Below are positions 25,179-33,213 of a stretch of 64,000 nucleotides of DNA, piece after piece. A program made the translations under genes and the position numbers. Origin of the DNA: Actinoplanes sp. L3-i22 (GTDB lineage: Bacteria; Actinomycetota; Actinomycetes; Mycobacteriales; Micromonosporaceae). Within the stretch, counting starts at the first letter, position 1, and each line of letters starts with the position of its first letter. The stretch lies in assembly GCF_019704555.1 (NCBI RefSeq), contig NZ_AP024745.1:8440501-8504500 (forward strand). Direction: 5' to 3'. A model generated the notes under the pieces. That model did no database searches. It worked only from the letters and a program-made list of their open reading frames with translations, and was not told the DNA's origin.

Positions 25179-25320
25179 GTGCAGAGCAGGGCCGCGCGGG
25201 CGATCCGGCGCCGGGCGGCTCGGGGGCGGCGCCGGGACGCGCAGGGCGGGGCCGCGCGGCGCCCGAGGCGGCGCCGAACGCGGATGGCGCCGCGCGGGGG
25301 CTGGGCCGCGCGGGGACGGG

Positions 25321-26094
25321 TTAGATCGGGATCAGGCGGGCTGCCAGGGCGACGGTGGTCAAGTCGCCGTTGCGGAGTTTCAGGGCGGCGTCGGCTTCGC
25401 CCAGGCCCTCCAGGCGGACCGCGGAGGCGTCGATCAGGGACTCCTCGCCCTCCAGGAGGCGGCGGGCGATGCGGGCCTGGGCCGGGCTGAGTTCCGCGTA
25501 GGCGCAGCGGTCCAAGGCGGTGACGGTCTGCTGGTCGAGTTCGCCGGCCATGGCGCGTTCGGTGACGACCTTCAGCAGCCAGCTCGGCCACCACGCGTAC
25601 TTTCCGATCACCTGGCCGGACTGCAGTGCCATGCTCGGGTCCTGGCCGGCCGCCAGCAGCTTCACCGCGAGGTTCGTGTCGAAGCGTTCCAGGCGCAGGG
25701 CGCCGACGAAGCAGCGCAGGATCGCCTGGGTCTTCACGAAGCCCTCGGCCTCGTGCCCGGCGTCCCCGACCTTGCCCTCCAGCAGGTGGATCAGGGCGCG
25801 CACCTCACGCAGCTCGAAGCCGTCGTGGGACCGCTCCTCCAGCCGGTCGACGGTGGCGATCAACCGCTCGACGCCCTTGGTCGCCCGGTCCGCCAGCTCC
25901 TCGCTGGCCGGCTTGTTCCGGTGCCGGATCATCACGTCCAGCCCGATCTCCGCCTCCCGGCGCAGCAGCGGCGAGGCGATCTTCGGAACGATCTCGTAGC
26001 CCAGACTCTCGGTGAGGATGGCGAGATCGAACTTTTCGGAGGCCTGCTGGAACTGACCCCACCACGATGCCGGGTGCCGCTGCTGTCGAATCAC
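25321..26094 (-). CDS. Uncharacterised helical protein
   Basis: A 257-residue soluble protein I do not recognise. It is rich in charged amphipathic helices (KIASPLLRREAEIGLDVMIR, LADRATKGVERLIATVDRLEE, RCFVGALRLERFDTNLAVKLL) and ends in LAARLIPI; no signal, TM segment or catalytic motif is visible. GTG 26094 is chosen because the frame above it (to TTG 26130) reads an unlikely RWVTLGC and because AACTCT lies seven bases upstream, like other leaderless starts here. Codon use is normal for the region. It stands alone downstream of the SCO6745-like gene, 48 bp away. Confidence 0.65.
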   Translation of the reverse strand: MIRQQRHPASWWGQFQQASEKFDLAILTESLGYEIVPKIASPLLRREAEIGLDVMIRHRNKPASEELADRATKGVERLIATVDRLEERSHDGFELREVRALIHLLEGKVGDAGHEAEGFVKTQAILRCFVGALRLERFDTNLAVKLLAAGQDPSMALQSGQVIGKYAWWPSWLLKVVTERAMAGELDQQTVTALDRCAYAELSPAQARIARRLLEGEESLIDASAVRLEGLGEADAALKLRNGDLTTVALAARLIPI

Positions 26095-26142
26095 GCAACC
26101 AAGAGTTACCCACCTGCTACCCAACAGCAAGTGATTCCGCCA

Positions 26143-27030
26143 TCACCCAGCGTGCTTACGCTCACTCGCGGCATCGGTCAGACCGGCCGGGTTCAACATC
26201 CCGGCCTTGACGACGGTCCTGCTCAACGGACGGGTGAGGGCGGCCAGCCGAAGGCAACCCGCCTCGCCGAGAACCCGGTACGCCGGCTCGGCCAGCCGGT
26301 CGGTGGTGGCCTCCAGATCCTCCCGTACCCTGCGGCCCTCCTCGGAGAGTTCGTCACCGGGCGTCATCAGGCCGCGTTCGCGCAGCCCCGCGGTGGCCGC
26401 CGCCCACTGCGCCCGGCTCCAGCCCCGGGTGACCTGCAGGAACCGGCCGTCGATCGCGCCGGTGGCGACGTGCAGGACGATCGCCTCCAGGCCGCTGATC
26501 CCGGCCGTGACCAGGGCGGCGATGTGCCCGTCGCCGCGGAACTCGCGCAGCAGCGTCTGGGCGTGGAAGAGCCGCAGGTGCGGCGCCTCCGGCCAGGGCA
26601 GCGTGGTGTGCGCGGCGAACAGCGGGCGGCCGTGCGGCATGGTGGCCGCGTCCAGCGCCGCGGCGTGCGCCAGCTCGGCCGCCTCGGCGACCTCCTTGCA
26701 GGCCAGGACCTCGGCGCCGAGGGCCCGGGAGAGCGCGGCGTCGGCGATCTCCAGGCGGGCGGCGATCATCTGCTCCGGGGTGACGGTGCCCCACGCGGCG
26801 GGGAGCGCGTCGGCGACCATCGCCGGGTTGAAGTTGTAGAACGTGGCCGTGATCAGGGCCGGGCCGGCCTGGCCGAACGCGGCGCCGCGGGCGGCGAAGT
26901 AGCCGGTCATCGGGTCCAGGCCGGCCCGGGCGTAGACCTCGGACGACTCCGGGACCAGGTAGACCAGGGCGTGCAGCGGCTCGGTCACCCGCCAGGCCAG
27001 ACGGGAGGGGCTCTCGGTCACGGCTGCCAC
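26143..27030 (-). CDS. SCO6745-family protein (probable winged-helix domain)
   Basis: A 295-residue protein starting at GTG 27030 behind GAGGAGC. The N-terminal half has the family pattern ALVYLVPESSEVYARAGL, MTGYFAARGAAFGQAGPA and TATFYNFNPAMVADALPAAW. The middle has LFAAHTTLPWPEAPHLRLFHA and LLREFRGDGHIAALVTAG. The C-terminal region (about 205-260: WSRAQWAAATAGLRERGLMTPGDELSEEGRRVREDLE) reads as a MarR-like winged helix. The family is widespread in actinomycetes and has no assigned role. Thirty bases downstream of the next upstream gene, so the two may be cotranscribed. Confidence 0.8.
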   Translation of the reverse strand: MAAVTESPSRLAWRVTEPLHALVYLVPESSEVYARAGLDPMTGYFAARGAAFGQAGPALITATFYNFNPAMVADALPAAWGTVTPEQMIAARLEIADAALSRALGAEVLACKEVAEAAELAHAAALDAATMPHGRPLFAAHTTLPWPEAPHLRLFHAQTLLREFRGDGHIAALVTAGISGLEAIVLHVATGAIDGRFLQVTRGWSRAQWAAATAGLRERGLMTPGDELSEEGRRVREDLEATTDRLAEPAYRVLGEAGCLRLAALTRPLSRTVVKAGMLNPAGLTDAASERKHAG

Positions 27031-27058
27031 GGCTGCTCCTCGGGTCCGGCGAAGACGG

Positions 27059-27565
27059 TCACGGCTCCCATGGCAGCTCCTCGGCTTCGACGACGACGGG
27101 CGCGGCGCCGGAGTGTTCCGGTGCGGGCCGTTCGGACACCGTATGCCACTTGCCGGAGCGGCGGGCCGCCTCCCTGGTCACCATGTGCACCGGCAGGGGC
27201 GGGGGCGCGAACGGGCCGGGGCCCCAGCGGACCCAGATCGCCACCCGGCCGGCGGCGGCCTCGGCGAGCAGCTTGTCGACCGTGCGCTGGCGGTCGGTGC
27301 GGTCCACCTCGATCGCGATCGGGGCGGCGCCGGCCGGGCGGGCACAGGCGACGTCGAGCACCGAGTTGCCGCGCAGTGGGGGCGGGAGCGGGAAGACGCT
27401 GGGGGCGCGGCGGTAGACCCGCCACTGCTGAGCGACCGCCCACTCCTCGATCGCGTCGACGATCCGGGTGGTGGCCTCGGCCTCGGTCAGGTCCGCGAAC
27501 GAGAGTCGCTCCAGCCAGGTGCCGAGCGAGCCCGCCGTGCTTGTGCCGTCGTCCGCGGTGTCCAT
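27059..27565 (-). CDS. Small uncharacterised protein
   Basis: A 168-residue protein from ATG 27565. The frame stays open upstream to 27781 but runs through a repeated, non-coding-looking segment. The central part (residues 25-120) predicts alternating helices and strands: TEAEATTRIVDAIEEWAVAQQW, SVLDVACARP, IAIEVDRTDRQRTVDKLLAEA, VAIWVRWGP. The pattern of an acidic residue, then IEVDRTD and the IWVRWG strand, is reminiscent of small PD-(D/E)XK nuclease folds (IAIEVDR, then K on the next helix), but this is weak. The tail is proline/glutamate rich. It appears leaderless and precedes the SCO6745-like gene. Confidence 0.65.
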   Translation of the reverse strand: MDTADDGTSTAGSLGTWLERLSFADLTEAEATTRIVDAIEEWAVAQQWRVYRRAPSVFPLPPPLRGNSVLDVACARPAGAAPIAIEVDRTDRQRTVDKLLAEAAAGRVAIWVRWGPGPFAPPPLPVHMVTREAARRSGKWHTVSERPAPEHSGAAPVVVEAEELPWEP

Positions 27566-27572
27566 CGCCGCT

Positions 27573-27578
27573 ACCTTA
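27573..27578 (-). promoter_or_regulatory. Leaderless -10 element TAAGGT
   Basis: TAAGGT on the minus strand, seven bases before ATG 27565, with no ribosome-binding site. Confidence 0.45.
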
Positions 27579-27605
27579 TCGGGGCTTTCCGCCCCGGTTC
27601 GCGGA

Positions 27606-27678
27606 CCGTTCCGGGTTTTGCCCACCCGCGCAGCCTCAGGGCCGTTCCGGGTTTTGGGGTAAACCGTGCCCACCCGCG
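27606..27678. repeat. Imperfect direct repeat between two leftward operons
   Basis: ccgttccgggttttg occurs at 27606-27620 and 27642-27656, each followed by cccacccgcg (27621-27630 and 27669-27678). The second copy has about 12 extra bases between the two blocks. It lies in the 234-bp gap upstream of the 27565 start. Confidence 0.6.
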
Positions 27679-27799
27679 GACGTCGCCCTGGAGGGTCTCG
27701 CGTTCTGGGCGCCCCGCGCCCTGCGAGGCCCGGAAGGGTCCCCGCGGGAGCGACGATCTGTACCCCGGCGGACCGAGGCAATAAAAGATCTTGAAGGTT

Positions 27800-30091
27800 T
27801 TAGGCGGCGGCTCGGAGGGAGCGCTGTTCGGCGGCGAGGCGGGTGGTGAGGTCGGCGGCGCTGACCGGGCGGCCGAGGTGATAGCCCTGGCCCACGGTGT
27901 AGCCGAGTTTGAGCAGGCGGTCGGCCTGTTCCTGGTTCTCGATGCCCTCGGCGACGGTGTCCAGGCCGAGCGCGTCGGCGAGCTGGATCACCGCGCGGGC
28001 GACGGCCTGGCGGGCGTTCGCGGCGGCGCTGCCGGGCTCGTCCAGCTCGATGTTGTCGACGAACGACTTGTCCAGCTTGACCACCGCGGCCGGGAACGCG
28101 CGCAGCAGGCTCAGCGACGACTCACCGGTGCCGAAGTCGTCGAGCGCCAGCCGGACCCCCATGTCGTGCAGTTCGTGCAGCACGCGCAGCACCTGGTGGC
28201 CGCGGAGCACGGCGGACTCGGTCAGCTCCAGCACCAGCCGGGACGCGGGCAGTCCGCTGTCGGCGAGCGCGGCGCGGACGTCGGCGACGAAGTCCGGGTC
28301 GTGCAGCTGGCGGACCGAGACGTTCGGGGCGGCCTTCTCCAGGACGTCCGGGCCGAACTCGGCCATCCACGCGGCGGCCTGGCGGCACGTCTCGCGCAGC
28401 ACCCAGCGGCCCAGCGGCACGATCAGGCCGGTGCGCTCGGCGGCCGGGATGAAGTCGATCGGCGACACCATGCCGCGCTCCGGGTGGAACCAGCGGACCA
28501 GCGCCTCGACGCCGACCACCCGGCCGGTGCGCAGGTGCACGATCGGCTGGTAGACCAGCTTGAACTCGCCGGCGTCGAGGGCCCGGCGCAGGTCGCCGCC
28601 GAGCTGGGCGTGCGCCTGGGCGGGCTTCTCCATGCCGGCCGCGTAGCGCACCCAGTTGGCCTTGCCGCGCTGCTTGGCGGTGAACATCGCGGCGTCCGCG
28701 TCGCGCAGCAGGTGGCTGGCCGGGGTGCCGGCCGGGGCCGACGCGATGCCGGCGCTGGCGTGCACCAGCAGCCGGTGGTCGCTGATCGGGGCGGCGATCG
28801 CGGCCATCACCCGCTCGGCCACCGCACGGTCGTGGCCGGGCGTGGTGACCAGGACCGCGAACTCGTCGCCGGCCAGCCGGGCGGGCTCGCCGTCGGCGCC
28901 GGCGGCGGAGCGCAGCGTCTCGGCGAACGCGATCAGCAGCTCGTCGCCGACGTCGTGGCCGAGCGAGTCGTTGACCGTGTTGAAGTCGTCCAGGTCGACC
29001 AGGAGCACGGTCGCCGGGCCGTCGGCCAGGACGGTCTCCAGGCGCCGCTTGAACAGGACCCGGTTGCCGAGGCCGGTCAGGGCGTCGTGGGTGGCGTCGT
29101 ACTGCAGGCGGGCCTCGGAGGCCTCGCGCTCGCGCAGCAGCCGGATGTTGTCCCGGTTCACCAGGAACTGCCGGCCCAGGACCAGCGCGGTGACGGCGGC
29201 CGTGAGACCGACCACCAGCCGGCCCTCCCAGAACCCGTCGCGCACCGCCGGCCGGAAGAGCACGTCGGCGAGCGGGACGTCGACCGCGAGCACGGCCAGG
29301 TACGGCAGCCACACGTTGCCGCGGCGGCGCGACGGGCGCCCGGCGGCCCGGCGCTGCCGGTACGCGGCCACCGCCATCAGCAGCGGCACCAGGGGCAGGC
29401 ACAGCGTCTGCCCGGGCAGGATCCCGTTGTAGCCGAACTTGCCGTCCAGCAGCGCGACTCCGGCGACGGCCAGGCCCACCGACGCGGCCGTACGGACCGC
29501 GCCCCGGTCCACCGGGCCGCCGACGATGTACGAGACCTTGGTGATCGCGCCGGCCGCGAACGCGAACCCCAGGATCATGATGGCCAGGCCGCCCGGGGTC
29601 CAGTCGTCGTCCGAGGTCACCAGCGGGAGCAGGCCGAAGTGCCAGAGCACGGCGGCACAGCCGATGAAGGCGATCGAGCGGTCCAGCCACTGCCGCGTCC
29701 GCTCGTGCCGGTTGGTCACGCCGACCGGCACCCGGGCGACCGCCCAGATGGCGGCGAGCAGACCGGAGGCGGCACACGCGGCGCCGGCCAGCGGCATGTC
29801 CGGCAGCACCGGCTCGGAGAGCACGGCCGCCCCGGCGAGCAGCCCGAACCCGGCGGTCACCAGGACGGCGCCGATCTCGAGCCCGCGCCAGAACCGGCGG
29901 CCGACCGGCTCCAGCGGCGTCTCACGGCGCAACGCGCGCAGCGCGAGAGCGGCGACGGCGGAGGCGATCGGCATGAACAGGTAGCCGACGAAGACCGGGC
30001 CGAAGCCGGTCACCGTCCACATCACGTACCAGAGCGTGCTCACCAGGGCGAGCGCCCCGATGAGCAGCACATGACGCCCGGGCCGAGTCAC
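27800..30091 (-). CDS. Membrane GGDEF-EAL protein (cyclic-di-GMP metabolism)
   Basis: A 763-residue protein starting at GTG 30091, which overlaps the upstream gene's stop as GTGA. About eight TM helices occupy residues 8-310. A GGDEF domain follows (about 335-490: HDALTGLGNRVLFKRRLE, LVDLDDFNTVNDSLGHDVGD). Its active-site loop reads AGDEF rather than GGDEF, which may weaken cyclase activity. An EAL phosphodiesterase domain comes last (about 510-755) with EALVRW, LELTESAVL, LALDDFGTGESSL, KLDKSFV and VAEGIEN, so the phosphodiesterase residues appear present. It probably degrades, or bifunctionally tunes, c-di-GMP at the membrane, paired with the GGDEF protein just upstream. Confidence 0.92.
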   Translation of the reverse strand: MTRPGRHVLLIGALALVSTLWYVMWTVTGFGPVFVGYLFMPIASAVAALALRALRRETPLEPVGRRFWRGLEIGAVLVTAGFGLLAGAAVLSEPVLPDMPLAGAACAASGLLAAIWAVARVPVGVTNRHERTRQWLDRSIAFIGCAAVLWHFGLLPLVTSDDDWTPGGLAIMILGFAFAAGAITKVSYIVGGPVDRGAVRTAASVGLAVAGVALLDGKFGYNGILPGQTLCLPLVPLLMAVAAYRQRRAAGRPSRRRGNVWLPYLAVLAVDVPLADVLFRPAVRDGFWEGRLVVGLTAAVTALVLGRQFLVNRDNIRLLREREASEARLQYDATHDALTGLGNRVLFKRRLETVLADGPATVLLVDLDDFNTVNDSLGHDVGDELLIAFAETLRSAAGADGEPARLAGDEFAVLVTTPGHDRAVAERVMAAIAAPISDHRLLVHASAGIASAPAGTPASHLLRDADAAMFTAKQRGKANWVRYAAGMEKPAQAHAQLGGDLRRALDAGEFKLVYQPIVHLRTGRVVGVEALVRWFHPERGMVSPIDFIPAAERTGLIVPLGRWVLRETCRQAAAWMAEFGPDVLEKAAPNVSVRQLHDPDFVADVRAALADSGLPASRLVLELTESAVLRGHQVLRVLHELHDMGVRLALDDFGTGESSLSLLRAFPAAVVKLDKSFVDNIELDEPGSAAANARQAVARAVIQLADALGLDTVAEGIENQEQADRLLKLGYTVGQGYHLGRPVSAADLTTRLAAEQRSLRAAA

Positions 30092-31932
30092 GATGCGAAC
30101 TCCCTGGAGCGCTGTTTGTCGGCGTACATCCGCAGGTCGGCGAGGTGCAGAAGGTTGTCGGGCTGGTCCGCGCGGCCGGCCGCGACACCGATGCTGGCGC
30201 CGACCGCGAGGCGCTGCCCGCCGATCTCGGTGGGCCGGGCCAGCGCCGAGCGTAGCCGCTCGGCGATCTCTCCGGCCTCCCCGGCGCCGGATCCGACCAG
30301 CACCGCGAACTCGTCGCCACCCAGCCGGGCGGGCAGGTCCGCGGCGCCGGTGGCGGCCAGCAGCTGCTCGGCGACGTGCCGCAGGACGGCATCCCCGGTG
30401 GCGTGCCCGTACGTGTCGTTGATCTGCTTGAAACCGTTCAGGTCGACCAGGAGCACGGTGACCTCGGCGGCGCCCGCCGAGCGGACCCGGTCGGTGAACT
30501 GCCGGCGGTTGGCCAGCCCGGTGAGCGCGTCGTGCCCGGCCTGGAAGCGCAGCCGCTCGCGCAGCTCCCGCTCCTCGGTCATGTCCCGGGCGTTCATCAC
30601 CACGCCGCCGATGCCGCGCTCCTCGACCAGGTTGACGGCGACCACGGACAGCCAGCGCCAGGACTCGTCCTCGTGCATCGCGCGCAGCTCGAACGCCGCC
30701 TTGGCGCCCGGCGTCGCGAAGACCCGGTCCATCTCGGCGGTGATCCGGTCGACGTCGCCGGGGTGGATCAGGTCGTAGATGTTGCGGTTCAGGTACTCGT
30801 CGAGGGTGCCGCCGATGACCCGCTCGACCGCCGGGTTCATGTACTGCACGACGCCGTCGGTGCCGACGATCGCGGTGATGTCCGAGGCGTGCCGCAGCAG
30901 CGCCTCCTGCCGGTGCTCCCGGCGGCGGATCTCGGCGAGGCTCTCGTCGATCTGGTCCAGCAGCGTGTTGTTCTCGGCCAGCGCGACCATCTGCCGCGCG
31001 ACCACCAGCGCCACGTTGAGCAGCAGGCCGAACAGGGCGCCCCAGGCGGGGACCCCGAGGCCCTCGGTGACCAGCACGGTGACCAGCGCGGCCACGCACA
31101 TCACGGTGCCCAGGTAGGGCAGCGAGCTGTAGCGCCGGCGGGCGGCCGGGCGGCGGTCGCGGGTGCCCCGGCGGGCGCGCAGCGCCATCGTCTGCAGGCG
31201 GGGCCCGGTCAGCGCGAGCAGGCACGGAACCAGGATGAGCAGCGCCGGCCCGGTTACCCCGTGCAGGCTGGCGGTAGGCAGCAGGGCGTTGCCGATCGCC
31301 TGCACGGCGCAGGAGGCGATGATCGGGACGGCGGCCGGCAGCGCGATCGGGCTGTTGCCGCTCAGGCCCAGTTTCACCGTGAAGAAGCCGCCGATCAGCA
31401 GCAGGCCGCAGCCGAACGAGGCGGCGGCGTACCCGGCGGCGCCGGCGTGCACCACGCTCGGGCCGGTCAGCAGGCACCACACCGCGACGCCGGCGGCGGT
31501 GTAGATGATCGCCGCGTCCAGCGCCATCCGGTTCCGGGTGCTACGGGCCCAGAGGCCGCTCGTCGGGTGCAGCGCACCGGCGCCGCAGACCAGGAGCACG
31601 CCGCACAGCCCGAGCACGCTCTGCGCCGGGTGCAGCACGAACTCGGTGGTGCCGGGCCGGGCCAGCACCCAGCCGAGCTGCGTGAGGTCGCCGGCCGCGA
31701 AGACCAGGCCGGCCGCGGACATCACCCGCCAGAACCGGACGCTCGCCGCGGGCAGCCCGGGAACCCGGCTGACCTGCCAGGACAGGACGAACAGGCCCAG
31801 ATCGCTGAGCGGGGCGACGATCCAGCACAGAACCAGCTGGAAGCGGTCACTGCCCAGGTCGAGGGCGTAGACGCCGCAGATCGCCAGCGCCACGAGGACG
31901 AGCGGAGCCAGAACCCGGTCACGCCAGGTCAT
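30088..31932 (-). CDS. Membrane PAS-GGDEF diguanylate cyclase
   Basis: A 614-residue protein from ATG 31932, chosen for the GGGGAGG site just upstream; an in-frame start at 31995 is less likely. Eight or nine TM helices span residues 8-310. Next come a short coiled coil (VALAENNTLLDQIDESLAEIRRR), a PAS domain (about 345-460: ITAIVGTDGVVQYMNPAVERV, SWRWLSVVAVN) and a GGDEF domain (about 465-610). The GGDEF domain has HDALTGLANRRQFTDR, LVDLNGFKQINDTYGHATGD and an intact LGGDEFAVL loop. It should synthesise cyclic-di-GMP in response to a membrane or PAS signal. Its stop overlaps the next gene's start, so cyclase and GGDEF-EAL partner are made together. Confidence 0.92.
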   Translation of the reverse strand: MTWRDRVLAPLVLVALAICGVYALDLGSDRFQLVLCWIVAPLSDLGLFVLSWQVSRVPGLPAASVRFWRVMSAAGLVFAAGDLTQLGWVLARPGTTEFVLHPAQSVLGLCGVLLVCGAGALHPTSGLWARSTRNRMALDAAIIYTAAGVAVWCLLTGPSVVHAGAAGYAAASFGCGLLLIGGFFTVKLGLSGNSPIALPAAVPIIASCAVQAIGNALLPTASLHGVTGPALLILVPCLLALTGPRLQTMALRARRGTRDRRPAARRRYSSLPYLGTVMCVAALVTVLVTEGLGVPAWGALFGLLLNVALVVARQMVALAENNTLLDQIDESLAEIRRREHRQEALLRHASDITAIVGTDGVVQYMNPAVERVIGGTLDEYLNRNIYDLIHPGDVDRITAEMDRVFATPGAKAAFELRAMHEDESWRWLSVVAVNLVEERGIGGVVMNARDMTEERELRERLRFQAGHDALTGLANRRQFTDRVRSAGAAEVTVLLVDLNGFKQINDTYGHATGDAVLRHVAEQLLAATGAADLPARLGGDEFAVLVGSGAGEAGEIAERLRSALARPTEIGGQRLAVGASIGVAAGRADQPDNLLHLADLRMYADKQRSREFAS

Positions 31933-32059
31933 CCGCACCTCCCCGCCGTAGCCGTTCCGCCGCCCGTCCGAGCATTGTTCGGCGCGGGGATCCACGCGTT
32001 TAGGGTTTCCGCGTCCGCCCTTGAAGAGAACTTCGCCTCACCGTCACCACCGGCCCCTT

Positions 32060-32079
32060 AGATTCATGTATCTGAATCT
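32060..32079 (+). promoter_or_regulatory. Inverted repeat AGATTCA-N6-TGAATCT upstream of a secreted-protein gene
   Basis: A perfect 7-bp dyad with a 6-bp spacer (tgtatc) lies 20 bp before the ribosome site of the gene at 32100. It sits in an AT-rich patch where the promoter should be, so it is a candidate operator. Confidence 0.45.
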
Positions 32080-32099
32080 CTAAACAAAGGGGACAGTCG

Positions 32100-33116
32100 A
32101 TGCGACGAAGCGGTGCGATCATCGCCGGGATGCTGCTGGCGACGGCGGCGGCCACTCCCGCGCGAGCCGCGGTGAGCAACGCCGACCTGGCGCTGCGCTG
32201 GGCGCCGATCCACTACCAGGACGTGGACCAGACCGGCGACCACGCACTGGGCGGCAAGTCCGACTACATCACCCGCTACGACTTCGACGGGGACCTGATC
32301 GGGCGGAACAACTGGGACAACGCGGGCAAGGAGGTGACCGCGTACGCGTACTACTCGGTCGTCGAGACCAGCAGCCACTGGTACGTGACGTACTTCTTCT
32401 TCCACCCGCGGGACTGGGTCGACCACCCGTTCTTCGAGACCGAACACGAGAACGACGGCGAGGGGCTGCTCGAGGTCATCGAGAAGGACGGCACCGACTA
32501 CGGCAAGCTGCGGGCGGCGGTGACCGTGGCGCACAGCGACTTCTACTCGTACACGCCGGCCGGCAGCACCTGGACCAACGGCGGCGAGACGATCGACGGG
32601 ACGCTGCAGACCCAGGTCAACCCGCACGACGGGCTGGCGCACCCGGTCACCGCGCAGGAGGCCAAGGGGCACGGGCTCAAGGCGTACCCGCAGTACAACA
32701 TCGTCGGCGACGGCATCGTCTACTACCCGTCGACGGTGGCCGAGGCGCCGTCGAACGCCGACGACCGGGACGTGCAGTACAAGCTGGTCGACATCTTCGC
32801 CGCCGGTGGGATGTGGGCGCAGCGGGCCGACACCAACCTGTTCGCGTCGCTCGGCACGTTCGCCGGGGACACCACCGGCGGCTGCGGCACCGGCACGTTC
32901 GGCTGCGGCACCAACTCGGCGAACGCGCCGTGGGGCTGGGACGACGGCAACGACGTGCCGGCCCGCGGGGAACTCGCGACCGACCCGGCGAAGCTGTCCG
33001 CGGCGTACTTCACGGTGCCCGGCACGCTGTCGCGGACCTACACCAGCAATGGGTACGCCGTCGCGGCCGCCGCCCTGCGCAAGGCGGCCGAGACCCTGCC
33101 CCGGACGATCGACTAA
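32100..33116 (+). CDS. Secreted protein of unknown function
   Basis: A 338-residue protein with a Sec signal peptide (about residues 1-23, ATPARA). AAAGGGGA precedes the ATG. The mature protein is aromatic-rich: RWAPIHYQDVDQTGDHAL, TAYAYYSVVETSSHWYVTYFFFHPRDW and TEHENDGEGLLEVIEKDG. The block EHENDGEG together with HPRDW resembles, loosely, the GHxHDWE-type metal site of NPP1/Vps62-like proteins, but the motif is not the canonical one. A Gly/Cys-rich loop (GGCGTGTFGCGTN) probably holds a disulfide. I cannot assign a function. It is divergent from the c-di-GMP pair and has an inverted repeat in its promoter. Confidence 0.75.
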   Translation: MRRSGAIIAGMLLATAAATPARAAVSNADLALRWAPIHYQDVDQTGDHALGGKSDYITRYDFDGDLIGRNNWDNAGKEVTAYAYYSVVETSSHWYVTYFFFHPRDWVDHPFFETEHENDGEGLLEVIEKDGTDYGKLRAAVTVAHSDFYSYTPAGSTWTNGGETIDGTLQTQVNPHDGLAHPVTAQEAKGHGLKAYPQYNIVGDGIVYYPSTVAEAPSNADDRDVQYKLVDIFAAGGMWAQRADTNLFASLGTFAGDTTGGCGTGTFGCGTNSANAPWGWDDGNDVPARGELATDPAKLSAAYFTVPGTLSRTYTSNGYAVAAAALRKAAETLPRTID

Positions 33117-33177
33117 TCGGTACGACTCCGGGGCGACCCGCTCGAAAAGGGCGAATCGCCCCGGAGGACGGCCCCGG

Positions 33178-33207
33178 TTGACATGCGGGGCCGGACTGGG
33201 CGAATGT
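33178..33207 (+). promoter_or_regulatory. Promoter of the Ser/Thr kinase gene
   Basis: TTGACA (33178-33183), an 18-bp spacer and GAATGT (33202-33207) lie six bases before ATG 33214. There is no ribosome site, so the transcript is probably leaderless. Confidence 0.55.
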
Positions 33208-33213
33208 TCCGGC

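Larger units (their letters stand above)
24783..25320. other. 538-bp gene-free, low-complexity intergenic region
   Basis: Apart from the promoter next to 24782 I find no credible gene. The left part holds ordinary mixed sequence with the palindrome-like caccaccgggggctgac. The right part (25060-25310) is over 80 percent G+C and composed of short repeats. Open frames through it encode only Arg/Gly/Ala-rich strings. Confidence 0.6.

Noticed and set aside
24815..25594. 259-residue frame over the gene-free interval
   Set aside because: Arg/Pro/Gly strings generated by the GC-rich repeats, running into the antisense/alternate frame of the gene at 25321.
27800..31480. A single 1226-residue c-di-GMP protein
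   Set aside because: The region above 30091 is a shadow of the PAS-GGDEF gene, whose own frame carries all motifs; GTG 30091 is the real start by the GTGA overlap.
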